Program-made: the position numbers and the translations under genes
Origin: Pseudomonas sp.
GTDB lineage: Bacteria; Pseudomonadota; Gammaproteobacteria; Pseudomonadales; Pseudomonadaceae
Length of the DNA stretch: 64,000 nucleotides
Reading direction: 5' to 3'
Assembly (NCBI GenBank): GCA_030656145.1
Contig: JAUSOF010000051.1
Coordinates: forward strand, 40,867-104,866
Notes under the pieces: model-generated
The model's input: only the letters and a program-made list of their open reading frames with translations
Told to the model about the DNA's origin: nothing
Database searches by the model: none
Part shown: positions 8,213-18,280 of the stretch, piece by piece
Layout: each line of letters opens with the position of its first letter
Numbering within the stretch: the stretch's first letter is position 1

Positions 8213-11200
8213 TCAATTGAACTGGGCGTATTCCTCCAGCGGCTCCAGAGGCATCTTCAGGTCGCCATCCCAGGGGGCGAAGCTGTAGCGTAGATAGAGC
8301 AGGGCGCCGCGTGGCTCGTAGTCGCTGCCGACCGAGCGCTCCATGCCGAGCATGCCGCCCACAAACCAGTTCGGGGTCAGTCGCCGTTCTGCCGAGAAAC
8401 TGAAGCGGTAACTGAATCCGTCGCTGCGTCCGCCCTGGAAAATCGGGTTGCCGGCTTCGCTTTGCAAGTCGCGGCGGGTCGGGAAATAGGGCGAGTCGTC
8501 GTTGCGCGACCAGGAAAAACCTGTCGATGCCTCGGCATAGATCGACCAGTCACCCCAGCGCTGGGCATAGTTGATCGGCACCGAGAGCGAGCGGTATTGC
8601 TGTGGGCTGTAATAACCGCCATGGCCGAGGGTATAGCCGCTGAGGTCTTTCTTGTAGTGCCAGTACATGGCATTGCCGCCGATCCGCAGGCGCCGATCCG
8701 GCTCGTCGATGATTCGGAAGTAGACCCCGGCCATCAACCGGTAGCGGTCGTTGTCCTCGACGTTCTTGCCCGTCAGGCGATGTGCCTGCAGGCTCGACCA
8801 GATCCCATAACTGCCGCCCTCGTCGTAGCTCAGGCCCAGGCGAACGCCGTTGCTGCGTACGCCGCCCCAGGTTTCACCGGTGCGCGGATCCTCGGTACCG
8901 GCGAAGGACAGAAGCGAATTGTTCAGGGCGCGGCGCGAGACGTCCAGGGTCCAGCCGAGCTTGGCCAGGTCGCCTCTGATGCGGATGCCACCGACCACAT
9001 CCTCTACCGGGAAACCCAGTGGTGTGGTGCCGATGTCCCACTCCAGGCGTTTGCTGCGCCAGCCAATGGCCAGTGCAGTGCCTGCTTCGCGCTGGTGACG
9101 ATCGCCGCGATCGCAGGCTTCGCCGCGTTGCTGGCAGATGAGCACGCTGGCGAAGTCATCGGCGTCGAGCAGGCTGTCAAAGCTACCGCTGTCCATGGTC
9201 ACCTGCTCGGCGCGCAGGAAGCCCCGACCGCTGCCCAGCGGTTGCGCCACTTCGGCAATCAGGTAGCCGGCCTGCAGATCGGAGAAACCGGGTGTGCCTT
9301 GGCTTTCCAGGTAGCTGTATTGCACGGTGGCGGTGGGCGCCTGGTGCAGGTAGAGCTCGGCCGAGTCGTTGCGAATGCTGCGTCTGAGCCAGTCATCTTC
9401 GTCATTGCTGCGGGTGCTGCGGGTGAATGCCAGGGTATCTTCCGGCGCCAGGGCGATGCCGCTGCTGCGCATGGCTTCGCGGTAGGCCGCCAATGCCTCT
9501 TGTGGCTGGCCGCCGGCCAGGGCCAGGCGGCCGCTGTCGCGCCAGATCCAGGGGTCCTGCGGGGCAGCGAGACGAGCCTGGATCATCGCTTGCTCGGCCT
9601 TGGTCTGCTCGCCGAGTTGCAGCCAGAGATTGGCGATACGCCGCTGCTGGCTGGGTGAAGGGGTGGCAGGGGCAAACGCATCGAGGCGTTGCTGAACATC
9701 GGTATCGCGACGCTGCTGGGCCAGCTCGATCAGGCTGAGTTCGGCTTCGCTGTTGTGCGGTTCGAGTTGCTGAGCCAGCCGGTACTGACGCTCTGCCTCT
9801 GCTCGGTTGCCGCGCTGTGCGGCCCATTCGCCGAGCGTCAGGGGGATGGCAACCTCCTCTGGAAAGTGGCGTTGCTGCACCTTGAGGTAGTCGCTGGCCG
9901 CATGCTCACGGCCCTGGGCGTGCAGCGTGCGGGCATTATCCATGGTCTGGCCGAAGCGCAAGCGCCGATCCAGGGTGCGCATACTATCGTCCCACTTGGC
10001 ACTGGGGACCTTGGCCAGGCTGTCCAGGGCTTGCTGAGGGCGATCCTGGCTGGCCAGAAACAAGCTGTGGGCATAGCGTGCGGCCGGATTGTAAGGCGCG
10101 CGCAGCAACAGGCCGGTAAAACTCTGCTCGGCGGCCGGGTCATCGAGTTGCACCCGGGCCTTGGCCAGGTCATAGGCGATCCAGGGGTTGTCCGGTTGCA
10201 GGCGCAAGGCCTGCTCGAGCAGGTGCTTGGCGGTGGCCCAGCGTTGTTGGTCGGCGTGTTGTTGGGCCTGGGTTACCAGCTGGGCAGCCTGCAGGCGGTT
10301 CAACTCGGGTTCGAAGCGTTGGCGCTGGTCGGCCGGTAAGGTGGCGATGATTTCCCGCGCGCGTTCGGGTTGGCTGGCGCTATAGAGATTGATCAGGCCG
10401 CGTTTGGCCGAGAGATTGTTGCGATCGCGAGTAAGCGCCGCCTGGTAATGGCGTTCGGCGCCAGCCATGTCGTTGCGCCTGGCCTGGATATGGCCAAGGC
10501 CGTTGAGGGGTTCGGGGGCGTTGGACTTGAGTGTGGCCGCCTGCTGGTAAAGCTGCGCGGCGCGCTCGAGCTGACCTTGCTCAGCGGCGACTTCGGCCTC
10601 CTTGAGGGTGGCCCAGAAGCGTGATTCAGCGATCAGGGTTTGCCACTTGCCCAGCGTGTCGATGTTTTCCTCGTGGCTGCGGGCCTGTTCGTACAGGGCC
10701 AGGGCGTCCTGTTGCCGCCCTTGGCGCTGGCGCAGCAGACCCAGCGCCCCAAGGGTTTGTGCATCCGTCGGAAAACCCTTGAGTGCCAGTTGCAGGTCAC
10801 GCTCGATGGCCGGGTAGGCCTGTGAACCGCTTTCGAGCTTGCTCAGGGCGCGCTGCTTGGCCTGGAAGGAGGGGTTGCCGAGCAACGCTTCCTGTTCGGC
10901 CAAAGATTGTCTGGCGATCTCGTCGGCCTCGGGGTATTGCGTGAGGTAGCGGCGCCAGAGGGCGGCGCTGTGTTCATTGACGGGGAGCCGTTCGAGTCGG
11001 TCTTGCCAGACGCTGGCAACGCCCGCGCGGGCATAGGGGTCGCTGGCCAACTGCTCCAGATCGGCATGGGCCGCCTCGCTATACGGGTCGCGCGCCAGTC
11101 GCTGCCTGGCCAGGGCCAGGCGAAAATTACTGCTGTAGGGGTATTGCTCAACCAGATGTTCCAGACCGTGCAGAGCACGGATTTGGCCTTGCGGGGTATT

Positions 11201-11662
11201 GGCCAGGGTCTGCCAGTACTCGAGCGCATGATCGCTACTGGGAAAACCGGGCTTGAACAGGCTGTCGTAAATCGCCAGCGCTTCCTCGGGGCGCCCCGCA
11301 CGCGCCAGCAGGCGAGCCTGCTGCAGGCGTTGCTTGGCCTCGGGCTCGTTGATTGCCAAGTGCAGGCGGGCCAGTACCAGGGGCTCGCTGTCGGGTGCAC
11401 TGCGGTTCAGGTGTTCGAGAGTGGCCTCGGCCTCAGTCAGTTGATTCTTGCGCACTTGCAGGCGAATCAATGCCGCCAGGCCGTCGGGGTCGTCGGGGTT
11501 GAGCTTGAACAGTCGGTAGAGGCTTTCTTCGATCAACTCCACCTTGTTGCGGGACTCCCCGGCGCGTACCTGCTCCAGCAATTGCAAGCGGACACCGCTG
11601 ACGTCGACGGCATGAATACTGGTGCTCAGCAGCAGTAAGGCAAACGGTAGGTGCCTGGTCAT
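8213..11662 (-). CDS. bcsC: Cellulose synthase outer-membrane subunit BcsC
   Basis: A 1149-residue exported protein, close to the usual length of about 1150. After a signal peptide (cut near IHAVD), most of the protein up to about residue 800 is tandem TPR units, for example the AEATLEHLNR and RAAQLYQQAA helices. The last 330 residues or so form the outer-membrane beta-barrel through which cellulose leaves. The ATG at 11662 overlaps the bcsZ stop by four bases (ATGA); an ATG two codons earlier is also possible. The frame remains open far upstream inside bcsZ, but that extension is a shadow. Last gene of the operon. Confidence 0.93.
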   Translation of the reverse strand: MTRHLPFALLLLSTSIHAVDVSGVRLQLLEQVRAGESRNKVELIEESLYRLFKLNPDDPDGLAALIRLQVRKNQLTEAEATLEHLNRSAPDSEPLVLARLHLAINEPEAKQRLQQARLLARAGRPEEALAIYDSLFKPGFPSSDHALEYWQTLANTPQGQIRALHGLEHLVEQYPYSSNFRLALARQRLARDPYSEAAHADLEQLASDPYARAGVASVWQDRLERLPVNEHSAALWRRYLTQYPEADEIARQSLAEQEALLGNPSFQAKQRALSKLESGSQAYPAIERDLQLALKGFPTDAQTLGALGLLRQRQGRQQDALALYEQARSHEENIDTLGKWQTLIAESRFWATLKEAEVAAEQGQLERAAQLYQQAATLKSNAPEPLNGLGHIQARRNDMAGAERHYQAALTRDRNNLSAKRGLINLYSASQPERAREIIATLPADQRQRFEPELNRLQAAQLVTQAQQHADQQRWATAKHLLEQALRLQPDNPWIAYDLAKARVQLDDPAAEQSFTGLLLRAPYNPAARYAHSLFLASQDRPQQALDSLAKVPSAKWDDSMRTLDRRLRFGQTMDNARTLHAQGREHAASDYLKVQQRHFPEEVAIPLTLGEWAAQRGNRAEAERQYRLAQQLEPHNSEAELSLIELAQQRRDTDVQQRLDAFAPATPSPSQQRRIANLWLQLGEQTKAEQAMIQARLAAPQDPWIWRDSGRLALAGGQPQEALAAYREAMRSSGIALAPEDTLAFTRSTRSNDEDDWLRRSIRNDSAELYLHQAPTATVQYSYLESQGTPGFSDLQAGYLIAEVAQPLGSGRGFLRAEQVTMDSGSFDSLLDADDFASVLICQQRGEACDRGDRHQREAGTALAIGWRSKRLEWDIGTTPLGFPVEDVVGGIRIRGDLAKLGWTLDVSRRALNNSLLSFAGTEDPRTGETWGGVRSNGVRLGLSYDEGGSYGIWSSLQAHRLTGKNVEDNDRYRLMAGVYFRIIDEPDRRLRIGGNAMYWHYKKDLSGYTLGHGGYYSPQQYRSLSVPINYAQRWGDWSIYAEASTGFSWSRNDDSPYFPTRRDLQSEAGNPIFQGGRSDGFSYRFSFSAERRLTPNWFVGGMLGMERSVGSDYEPRGALLYLRYSFAPWDGDLKMPLEPLEEYAQFN

Positions 11663-12753
11663 GAGCATTCCTCTAATGACTGTGGTTGCAATGCTCCGTG
11701 TGACGAGAAGCGATAGCGCCCATCGCTCCAGCCTTGGCCGAACAAACCCAGTACATGGTCGTAGTAGGCGTCTGCTTGCAGAGGTTCTGCAGCCAGGCGA
11801 GCCAGTTGTTGTTGCAGCAAGTGCGGCTCTGCGGCTCTGCTGAGTAAGGGCAGAAGCGCCGCAGAGAATCCCGGAGGTCCATACCCTTCGGCAGTGCCGG
11901 CGAGGCTGTCGACGCGCAAGGGCGGGAGGCCATGCTGCTGGAGGTAGCGCAGCATCGGCTGGAAGTGTTGGGTCAGGTTGGCGGTTGGCTCCTGCATGCC
12001 TGCCCACAGGTAGACGCGGATGGCATCGTAGCTGCCTTGCCAGCCACTCTTGGCCGAGGCCTGCCATTGTCCGTTGCGCCACTCGACCCAATCTGGGGCG
12101 AAGCCGCGGGCGCTGGTTTGTTCGAGCATGCGTTGTGTGGGTTCGAGCATCGCCGCCCAGATGCTGTCCGGGTAGTGGTGGGCGAAGCTGTGCAGCAAGG
12201 GCAGCGGGGAATAGCTGGGATTGAGGGTCCAGTGGTCCTGACCGCTAAAACCTTCTGTTCCTGGCAGCAGCAGTGGCCCGAGTTGCGGCAGTTGGGCGAC
12301 CTCGTACTGCTGGATCAGGGTCAATTGCCGGGCTGACAGGCGTGAATAATCGGCCTGCTGCCAGAGTCTGCCGGCTTCCTGCAGGCTATAGGCTAGCCAG
12401 AGGTCGGCGTCTGCCGCCGAGTTGGCGTCGAGCACCTGCCATTGGTCGTCTGGGTTGCGTCCCCAGAGCCAGGCTGGCAGGTGCCGTTGCAAATCGCCCT
12501 GGGCCAGGTTGTCTTCCAACCAGCGCAGCAGGCGCTCGAAGGACTGCCGATCGCCGGCTACCAGGGCGAAGAACAGGGCATAGGCCTGGCCTTCCGAGGT
12601 GGTGATCGAGCGCGGGTCGCTGCTGTCGATAACCCGCCCGCCGGTATCGACAAAACGTTGTTTGAACTGCTCCCACAATGGCCACTGGCAACCGGCATGC
12701 GCGACATTGCCGAGCGGCAAAAGGACTAACGGCAGGATCATCCAGGGTTTCAT
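11659..12753 (-). CDS. bcsZ: Periplasmic endo-1,4-beta-glucanase BcsZ (GH8)
   Basis: A 364-residue glycoside hydrolase family 8 enzyme that trims cellulose during secretion. A signal peptide ends near VAHA, followed by a Cys-Gln-Trp start of the mature chain. TSEGQAYAL holds the general-acid glutamate, and DANSAADADLW is the second conserved stretch containing active-site aspartates. The start at 12753 has a strong GAGGTGG site that overlaps the bcsB stop, eight bases after it. The downstream bcsC start overlaps this stop by four bases. Confidence 0.93.
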   Translation of the reverse strand: MKPWMILPLVLLPLGNVAHAGCQWPLWEQFKQRFVDTGGRVIDSSDPRSITTSEGQAYALFFALVAGDRQSFERLLRWLEDNLAQGDLQRHLPAWLWGRNPDDQWQVLDANSAADADLWLAYSLQEAGRLWQQADYSRLSARQLTLIQQYEVAQLPQLGPLLLPGTEGFSGQDHWTLNPSYSPLPLLHSFAHHYPDSIWAAMLEPTQRMLEQTSARGFAPDWVEWRNGQWQASAKSGWQGSYDAIRVYLWAGMQEPTANLTQHFQPMLRYLQQHGLPPLRVDSLAGTAEGYGPPGFSAALLPLLSRAAEPHLLQQQLARLAAEPLQADAYYDHVLGLFGQGWSDGRYRFSSHGALQPQSLEECS

Positions 12754-12761
12754 AACCCACC

Positions 12762-14966
12762 TCAGACTGGAGCTTGCAGTCGGCGTTTGGCCAGCAAGCT
12801 CAGGGCGCTGAACATCACGCTGGCAATCAGTACGGCGCTCAGCGAGGCCAGGATTATCAGGAACAGCAGGTGGTCGGCGAGGTGGTACCAGAGCAGCAGC
12901 CACCAGGGCAGGCTGCCGACATAGTAGGTGTCGCCAAGCATGGCGGTATCGATGTGTTCTCCGTGCATCAAGGTCACTGAACCGGCGATTCGGGCGCGGC
13001 GCTGGCTGTCGAGCAGATTCTGCTCGATCAGGCTGTAGCCGTTGGCGCCGCCCGCCATCAGTGCGACCACGCTGCGCTTATCGTCGAATGGCGACTTGAA
13101 TCCGACCAGGGCTGCCAGATCGGTAGCCGCATCACTGACCGGCGGGGGCGCTGCATTGCTGTCCGGGTGACTGAGACTGGCCGCGATCTGCGCACCAAGA
13201 GCGCCGAGTTCCGGGCCTTGCTCGTTGCTGAATGCTGGCGCAACGGCGCCAATCAGCAGTAGGTCACGCTGGCTTTGCGCCGCATCCAGCCAGTCGTTGC
13301 TGATACTTAGGCGAGTGGCGGGGTAGCCGGTGTAGGCACCTATCCGGCCAATGATCGCCAGCAGCAGTGACATCTCAGCCTGCTTTGGCGGGGATGGCAT
13401 CAGTACCAGGGTTTGCGAGAGGTCGGCGACCCTGCTGTAGGGGTAACCGGTTTGCGCGAAGGCCTGCAGGTCAGGCATTGCCTTGTAGTGATGAAAGGCA
13501 GAAAAGTCGATGCTGGAGTCAGGGTCGATTGCCGCCTGGATGTTCATCGGCAGGCTGGTGGCGCAGTTGCTGGCATAGGCACAGCCGGGCAAGGCATTGA
13601 AGGTGAAGTTCATGCGCAGTTCGTTGTGTGGGCCAATGAGCTGTGCCGGCAGCATCAACCGCTTGCTGCCTGGGTGTTGTGTGAGCAGGGGCAGGTTCTG
13701 TTGGGCCAGACCGGCGATTCGTCCAGGCAGCGGATCGTTGAGGGGAAAGGCCTGGACGAAATGATGGTTGATGCTGACGCTGAGCAGCGAGGAGTCCTGC
13801 TGCAAAGGTGGCGTATAGCGATAGCGCAGTTCCAGCGGCACCCCTGGGCTGCGCCAGATGAACAGGTCCGCGGGTACTCTCAGGCTAAGGCTCATCGGCG
13901 GTGGCACCAGGCCGCTCGCCTGCAATTGCATTGGGTTGTCGATCAGTTCGCTGAAGAGCGTGGGGCCATCGCTTTTCACCCAGTTGGGCGCATCATAGGG
14001 TTTTCTGGGCGGGACCTCAGGGAGGTTGCGCAGGGTGCTCGACGGCCCTTTCAGGCTGTTGCTACCCAGGGCAAGGCCGCGAGCGGCAGCCAGCACTTGC
14101 AGGTCATCCGCTCCCAGGACCAGTAGCAGTTTGGCGAAAGGTGCAGTGGGATGGTCGATGATGGCCAGCGTGGGTGCGCTGACCGCTGGGTAATCCTTGA
14201 GGAACGCCGGGCGTTGTTGGTTGCTGGCAAATACCACCGCGGAACGGTTGGCCGGCAAGCCACCGAAAGAAACCGGGAAGGACGCACCGCGCCAATTGCT
14301 GTGGATCCCAAACCAGGAAGCGAGGACGGCGGCGGCGGTCTGTTGGACTGGGTTGGGTGCGCGGCTGAACACGAATGGCAACAGCAGGGGCGCCTTGTCA
14401 CGGTGATCGAAGAATGGCTCTGGCAGAATCGCCAGATCGTTACTGACCTTGAGGCGCAGGACGTTGAGCTGCAATGCGCTCTTGGCGCTAAAGTCCAGCC
14501 ACAGACTGGCGTGCATGGGGTCCTCGGGCGCACTGTCGTTGCTGCCCACTAACTCGAAGCGCAGGTGATTGAAGTCACGAATGAAACGGGTATCCAGCGC
14601 GAGAGTGCGTTTGACCTCCTGGCCAAGTTCTTCTTCGAGAATCGGCAGTACGCCCATCAGTTCGTCATTCAGGTACACCTTGACGTGGGAACGTTTGGCG
14701 TTCAGCGCCGGCGATGGGGTGTAGAACAGTTGCAGTTCGGCGCTACTGATCAGCTCATCACTGCGTACGCCGAACTCGGCGTAGAGCTGGCGCAACATGT
14801 TGCGCAGCAATAGTACGCCGGGTGAAGACAGCTCGCCGAGGCTCAGGCTGCGCTGGTAGGTGGCTGGCTGCGTCGGGTCATCCGGCGCAGTGGCGAAGGC
14901 ACTGTTCGCGATCAGGATCGAGCTGATAAGCATGAACACGCAACGGGTAAAATACTGGATTTTCAT
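12762..14966 (-). CDS. bcsB: Cellulose synthase periplasmic subunit BcsB
   Basis: A 734-residue exported protein with a signal peptide (cut near NSAFA), carbohydrate-binding-like and flavodoxin-like repeats, and one C-terminal membrane anchor (about residues 690-720) that packs against BcsA. BcsB guides nascent cellulose through the periplasm. The ATG at 14966 overlaps the bcsA stop by four bases (ATGA). The upstream continuation of the frame is inside bcsA and is not used. Its order between bcsA and bcsZ is the standard one. Confidence 0.93.
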   Translation of the reverse strand: MKIQYFTRCVFMLISSILIANSAFATAPDDPTQPATYQRSLSLGELSSPGVLLLRNMLRQLYAEFGVRSDELISSAELQLFYTPSPALNAKRSHVKVYLNDELMGVLPILEEELGQEVKRTLALDTRFIRDFNHLRFELVGSNDSAPEDPMHASLWLDFSAKSALQLNVLRLKVSNDLAILPEPFFDHRDKAPLLLPFVFSRAPNPVQQTAAAVLASWFGIHSNWRGASFPVSFGGLPANRSAVVFASNQQRPAFLKDYPAVSAPTLAIIDHPTAPFAKLLLVLGADDLQVLAAARGLALGSNSLKGPSSTLRNLPEVPPRKPYDAPNWVKSDGPTLFSELIDNPMQLQASGLVPPPMSLSLRVPADLFIWRSPGVPLELRYRYTPPLQQDSSLLSVSINHHFVQAFPLNDPLPGRIAGLAQQNLPLLTQHPGSKRLMLPAQLIGPHNELRMNFTFNALPGCAYASNCATSLPMNIQAAIDPDSSIDFSAFHHYKAMPDLQAFAQTGYPYSRVADLSQTLVLMPSPPKQAEMSLLLAIIGRIGAYTGYPATRLSISNDWLDAAQSQRDLLLIGAVAPAFSNEQGPELGALGAQIAASLSHPDSNAAPPPVSDAATDLAALVGFKSPFDDKRSVVALMAGGANGYSLIEQNLLDSQRRARIAGSVTLMHGEHIDTAMLGDTYYVGSLPWWLLLWYHLADHLLFLIILASLSAVLIASVMFSALSLLAKRRLQAPV

Positions 14967-17551
14967 TGGCGCGGCCCTGTCGGAACGATGCTGAGTACGG
15001 GGGTTACGGGGAAGAAGGAGGCGAACCACCGGCCTGTGCTGCTGAGAAAAGCAATCAACGGTTGAATGCAGTCCGGGGCATACAGCAGTGTTTGCCGATA
15101 GCCGCTGAGGCCAACGTGGGCGATCCCGCGCAGGCTGCTGAGCGGCTTGTCCTGCTCGAAGCCGTCATGCCAGCGTGCCCAGGTGTCGGCGCGGGCAAAG
15201 GTGCATTGCACGAAGCGGCCGTGGCGACGCAGGTCCATGGGGTCCAGTTCGGCACCGAGGAGGCCTTGAGTGATGCTGCGGCCGTGCGCAGGGAACTCGA
15301 ACTCCTCGTGGCCGCGCCTGAGCAATAGCGACAGCCTGGTCACGTCGGCCAGGGTCAAGTTCAACCCCTGAGGCAGCTGAATGCTCACGCCGCCGTCCGA
15401 GTAGTTGAGCAGGGTGCAGGGGTAGGCGTGGCCGGAAGGCAGGCGGATTCCTGCGTCGAGGTGCAGGTCAACGCGGTGCGCGCGGCGGATTTGCCGCACC
15501 TCTGCCGCTACCGCCAGGGCGCCGCCGAGTATGATCAGGTTGTACAGCACCCAGCACAGGCTGATCACTACAGTCAGACGCTCGTCGCTCGGCCCCCAGA
15601 GCAGGCGGTAGATACCAAACAGCAGGCCGGTCAGGTTGAGTGCGGCGAGGATCAGGAAGGGCTTGGCCATCTTCCAGTCGAATTGGTCATCTTCAATCAG
15701 GCCGCCCTTGGCGGTGACGTTGAAGGTGCCCTTGCGCGGGTTGAGCAAGGCGACACTGGTAGGACGGGCGATGTACCAGGAGAGCACGGTTTCGTAGATT
15801 TCGCTCCAGAACGAATGGCGGTATTTGCCCTGGATACGTGAGTTGGTCATGGTGCTATGGGCGATGTGGGGCACGACGAATAGCAGGATAAGCAAGGCCG
15901 GGGCATAGATGATGTAGGCGTGCAGTACCAGGAAGGCCAATGGCGCCGTGAGGTAGATCAGGCGTGGCACCCCGGACAGAAAATGCAGCATGGCGTTGAA
16001 GTAGCAGAGCCGTTGCCCAAGCGAGAGACCCCGACCAAACAGCGGGTTGTCGAGACGGAAAATCTGCACCATGCCGCGGGCCCAGCGGATGCGCTGGCCA
16101 ATGTGTGCGCTGAGGCTTTCGGTAGCCAGGCCGGCTGCCTGGGGAATGCGAATGTAGGCCGAGGTCCAGCCTTGGCGGTGCAGGCGTAGCGAGGTGTGCG
16201 CATCCTCGGTCACTGTTTCCACGGCGAAGCCGCCAATGCTCTCCAGTGCAGCACGCCGCAGGATGGCGCAGGAACCGCAAAAGAAGGTCGCGTCCCACAG
16301 GTCGTTGCCATTCTGGGTCAGGCCGTAGAACAGGGTGTTCTCGTTCGGCGTCTGACGGAAGTTATCCAGATTGCGCTCGAAAGGGTCGGCGGAGAGGAAG
16401 TGATGCGGTGTTTGCAAGACGCCAAGCCGCGGGCTGTGCAGAAACCAGCCCATGGTCATCTGCAGGAAGGAGCGGGTCGGAATGTGGTCGCAGTCGAAAA
16501 TGGCGATGAACTCGCCATTGGTCTTGCACATCGCGGCATTCAGGTTGCCGGCTTTGGCGTGGCGGTTATCCGAGCGGGTCAGGTAGCCAACCCCGGCTTC
16601 GGCGGCAAATTGGCGGAACTCGTCGCGCTTGCCATCGTCGAGAATCCAGATATTGAACTTGCTCTGTGGCCAGTCGATGCCGAGCGCCGCCAATACGGTC
16701 GGGCGTACCACTGACAGATCTTCGTTATAGGTCGGGATGTAGATATCCACACTCGGCCACTTGGCTATGTCGGGTGGCAGCGGGCAGGGCTGGCGGTCGA
16801 GTGGCCAGATGGATTGCAGGTAACCAAGGATCAGCACCAGCCAGGAATAGCTTTCGGCGGCCAGCAGCAGCAGGCCGCAGCTCAAATCCAATGGATCTTC
16901 CCAGTTCAAAGTGGAGCTGTAGCGCCACCAGAAATAGCGACTGGAGACCAGGATCGACAGAACGATCAGGATCAGTGTCGCGCGACGCCCGGAAAAGCGT
17001 GCGACGCTCAAGGCGATGAGCCAGAGCAGGCCGGCAAACAGCGCTTGTTGGTAAGGCTCAAGGGGTTGGGTTATGCACACTGCCAGCAGCACTATGGCCA
17101 CCAGCAATATCGGCAGTTGCAGCCATGCAGCCCAGTTGCCGGGGCTGCCAGGCGCCGCCTGTTCGCTTACCTGGCGGGTGCCATCGTGCGTCAGCATGCG
17201 CAGTACCGGCTTATATAACGCGTGCCGGTAGCGACTTAAGGCCGGCAGGCACGAGGTTGCCAACCAGGAGGGTTTTTGCGGGCGTTGCTCGACAGGCTTT
17301 CTCAATATGAGCCACAGGCTCTGCAGCAATAGGCGCAGCGGGTCGGCCGGGCGCAAGCGTAGCCAGCGAGCCTGGGGGTAAAGCTGCTGCCGGTGTTCCA
17401 GCAGCCAGCGCCAGCTGGTTGATTCCAGGCGCAGGAGCGTCCAGCACAAGACGCGAAAAAGCGCCATCAGCAGGGTCGGCTGCTGGCTTGCCGAAGGAGG
17501 ATTGCAAGCCTCGCTGGGAGAGGGTGGCGGCGGCTGGGTAAGCTGATTCAT
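14963..17551 (-). CDS. bcsA: Cellulose synthase catalytic subunit BcsA (UDP-forming)
   Basis: An 862-residue inner-membrane family 2 glycosyltransferase that polymerises UDP-glucose and translocates the chain. The N-terminal 140 residues are a long cytosolic extension with helices resembling enterobacterial BcsA. The catalytic motifs are intact: IPTYNED, DCDH (about 353), TED (about 448) and QRIRW (about 486). A C-terminal PilZ domain has RRAHR (R689-x3-R693) and NYSDGG (from 716), the c-di-GMP-binding signature, so allosteric activation by c-di-GMP is expected. The start overlaps the bcsQ stop by four bases. Confidence 0.96.
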   Translation of the reverse strand: MNQLTQPPPPSPSEACNPPSASQQPTLLMALFRVLCWTLLRLESTSWRWLLEHRQQLYPQARWLRLRPADPLRLLLQSLWLILRKPVEQRPQKPSWLATSCLPALSRYRHALYKPVLRMLTHDGTRQVSEQAAPGSPGNWAAWLQLPILLVAIVLLAVCITQPLEPYQQALFAGLLWLIALSVARFSGRRATLILIVLSILVSSRYFWWRYSSTLNWEDPLDLSCGLLLLAAESYSWLVLILGYLQSIWPLDRQPCPLPPDIAKWPSVDIYIPTYNEDLSVVRPTVLAALGIDWPQSKFNIWILDDGKRDEFRQFAAEAGVGYLTRSDNRHAKAGNLNAAMCKTNGEFIAIFDCDHIPTRSFLQMTMGWFLHSPRLGVLQTPHHFLSADPFERNLDNFRQTPNENTLFYGLTQNGNDLWDATFFCGSCAILRRAALESIGGFAVETVTEDAHTSLRLHRQGWTSAYIRIPQAAGLATESLSAHIGQRIRWARGMVQIFRLDNPLFGRGLSLGQRLCYFNAMLHFLSGVPRLIYLTAPLAFLVLHAYIIYAPALLILLFVVPHIAHSTMTNSRIQGKYRHSFWSEIYETVLSWYIARPTSVALLNPRKGTFNVTAKGGLIEDDQFDWKMAKPFLILAALNLTGLLFGIYRLLWGPSDERLTVVISLCWVLYNLIILGGALAVAAEVRQIRRAHRVDLHLDAGIRLPSGHAYPCTLLNYSDGGVSIQLPQGLNLTLADVTRLSLLLRRGHEEFEFPAHGRSITQGLLGAELDPMDLRRHGRFVQCTFARADTWARWHDGFEQDKPLSSLRGIAHVGLSGYRQTLLYAPDCIQPLIAFLSSTGRWFASFFPVTPVLSIVPTGPRQ

Positions 17552-18279
17552 GCAGCCTCCAGCGTTTTGACACACCAGTTCGCCAGTGCCATGAAGTCCT
17601 GCATGGCCAGCGACTGTGGCGCGCTTTGGGCCAGTAGTTGCTTGCGCGCCAGCGCTTCGCGAATCGCCTCGTCTTCATGGATCACACAAGGCACCAGCAG
17701 CTGCCCCAGGGCCAGGCGCCAGAGCTCCAGCAGATCGTGGGAAAGTTTCAGCGATGGTTGCAGGCGGTTGATCAGCCAATAGTGATTGCGTGGCAGGTGC
17801 TGGTTGTCATACAGCTGATAGTTGAGCAAGACATGACAGGCTGGATCCGCCTCCAGCACATGCAGCCAGTGGATGTCGGGCCGCTGCTCGAGGAGGGTGA
17901 GCAGGTTCAGGTAGGGTGGAATGTTGACCAACACAAAGGTGTCGCTCGACGGCGCCAGTTGTTGCAGGGCCTGTTCAAGCAGTTCAACCGCACGCTGGGG
18001 CGTATAGCCCTTGATTGCGCGGCGGCCAAAGGGCAGTACGCAGACCCGCTCCTGCTGGCGAAAGGCAACGATCGCCTGAGCGGGACTCTGCACATCTCGC
18101 GCTGTCCATGCCTGGGGTTCGTCGAACGGCAAGCCAAAATGCAGGCTGAGAATATTGTTGGGGCACAGGTCGATCGCCAGCACAGGCTGGCGCAGAATGG
18201 CCAGCGCCGAGGTCAGTCCGGCCACTATTGACGTGGTGCCGCAGCCACCACGCAGCCCCTGTATGGCAATCAAGTGCAT
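17548..18279 (-). CDS. bcsQ: Cellulose biosynthesis ParA/MinD-like ATPase BcsQ
   Basis: A 243-residue MinD/ParA family protein, thought to place or assemble the cellulose machine at the pole. The P-loop reads GLRGGCGTTS, the deviant form seen in E. coli BcsQ (RGGVGTTT) rather than KGGxGKT. The motif LAIDLCPNN matches the Walker A' aspartate region. The ATG at 18279 comes one base after the bcsR stop (TGA-T-ATG), so the two are translationally coupled. Confidence 0.92.
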   Translation of the reverse strand: MHLIAIQGLRGGCGTTSIVAGLTSALAILRQPVLAIDLCPNNILSLHFGLPFDEPQAWTARDVQSPAQAIVAFRQQERVCVLPFGRRAIKGYTPQRAVELLEQALQQLAPSSDTFVLVNIPPYLNLLTLLEQRPDIHWLHVLEADPACHVLLNYQLYDNQHLPRNHYWLINRLQPSLKLSHDLLELWRLALGQLLVPCVIHEDEAIREALARKQLLAQSAPQSLAMQDFMALANWCVKTLEAA

Positions 18280-18280
18280 A

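Noticed and set aside
8213..12091. BcsC frame extended to 12091, 1292 residues
   Set aside because: The extra 143 codons lie inside bcsZ and lack a signal peptide; the ATG at 11662 overlapping the bcsZ stop gives a proper export signal.
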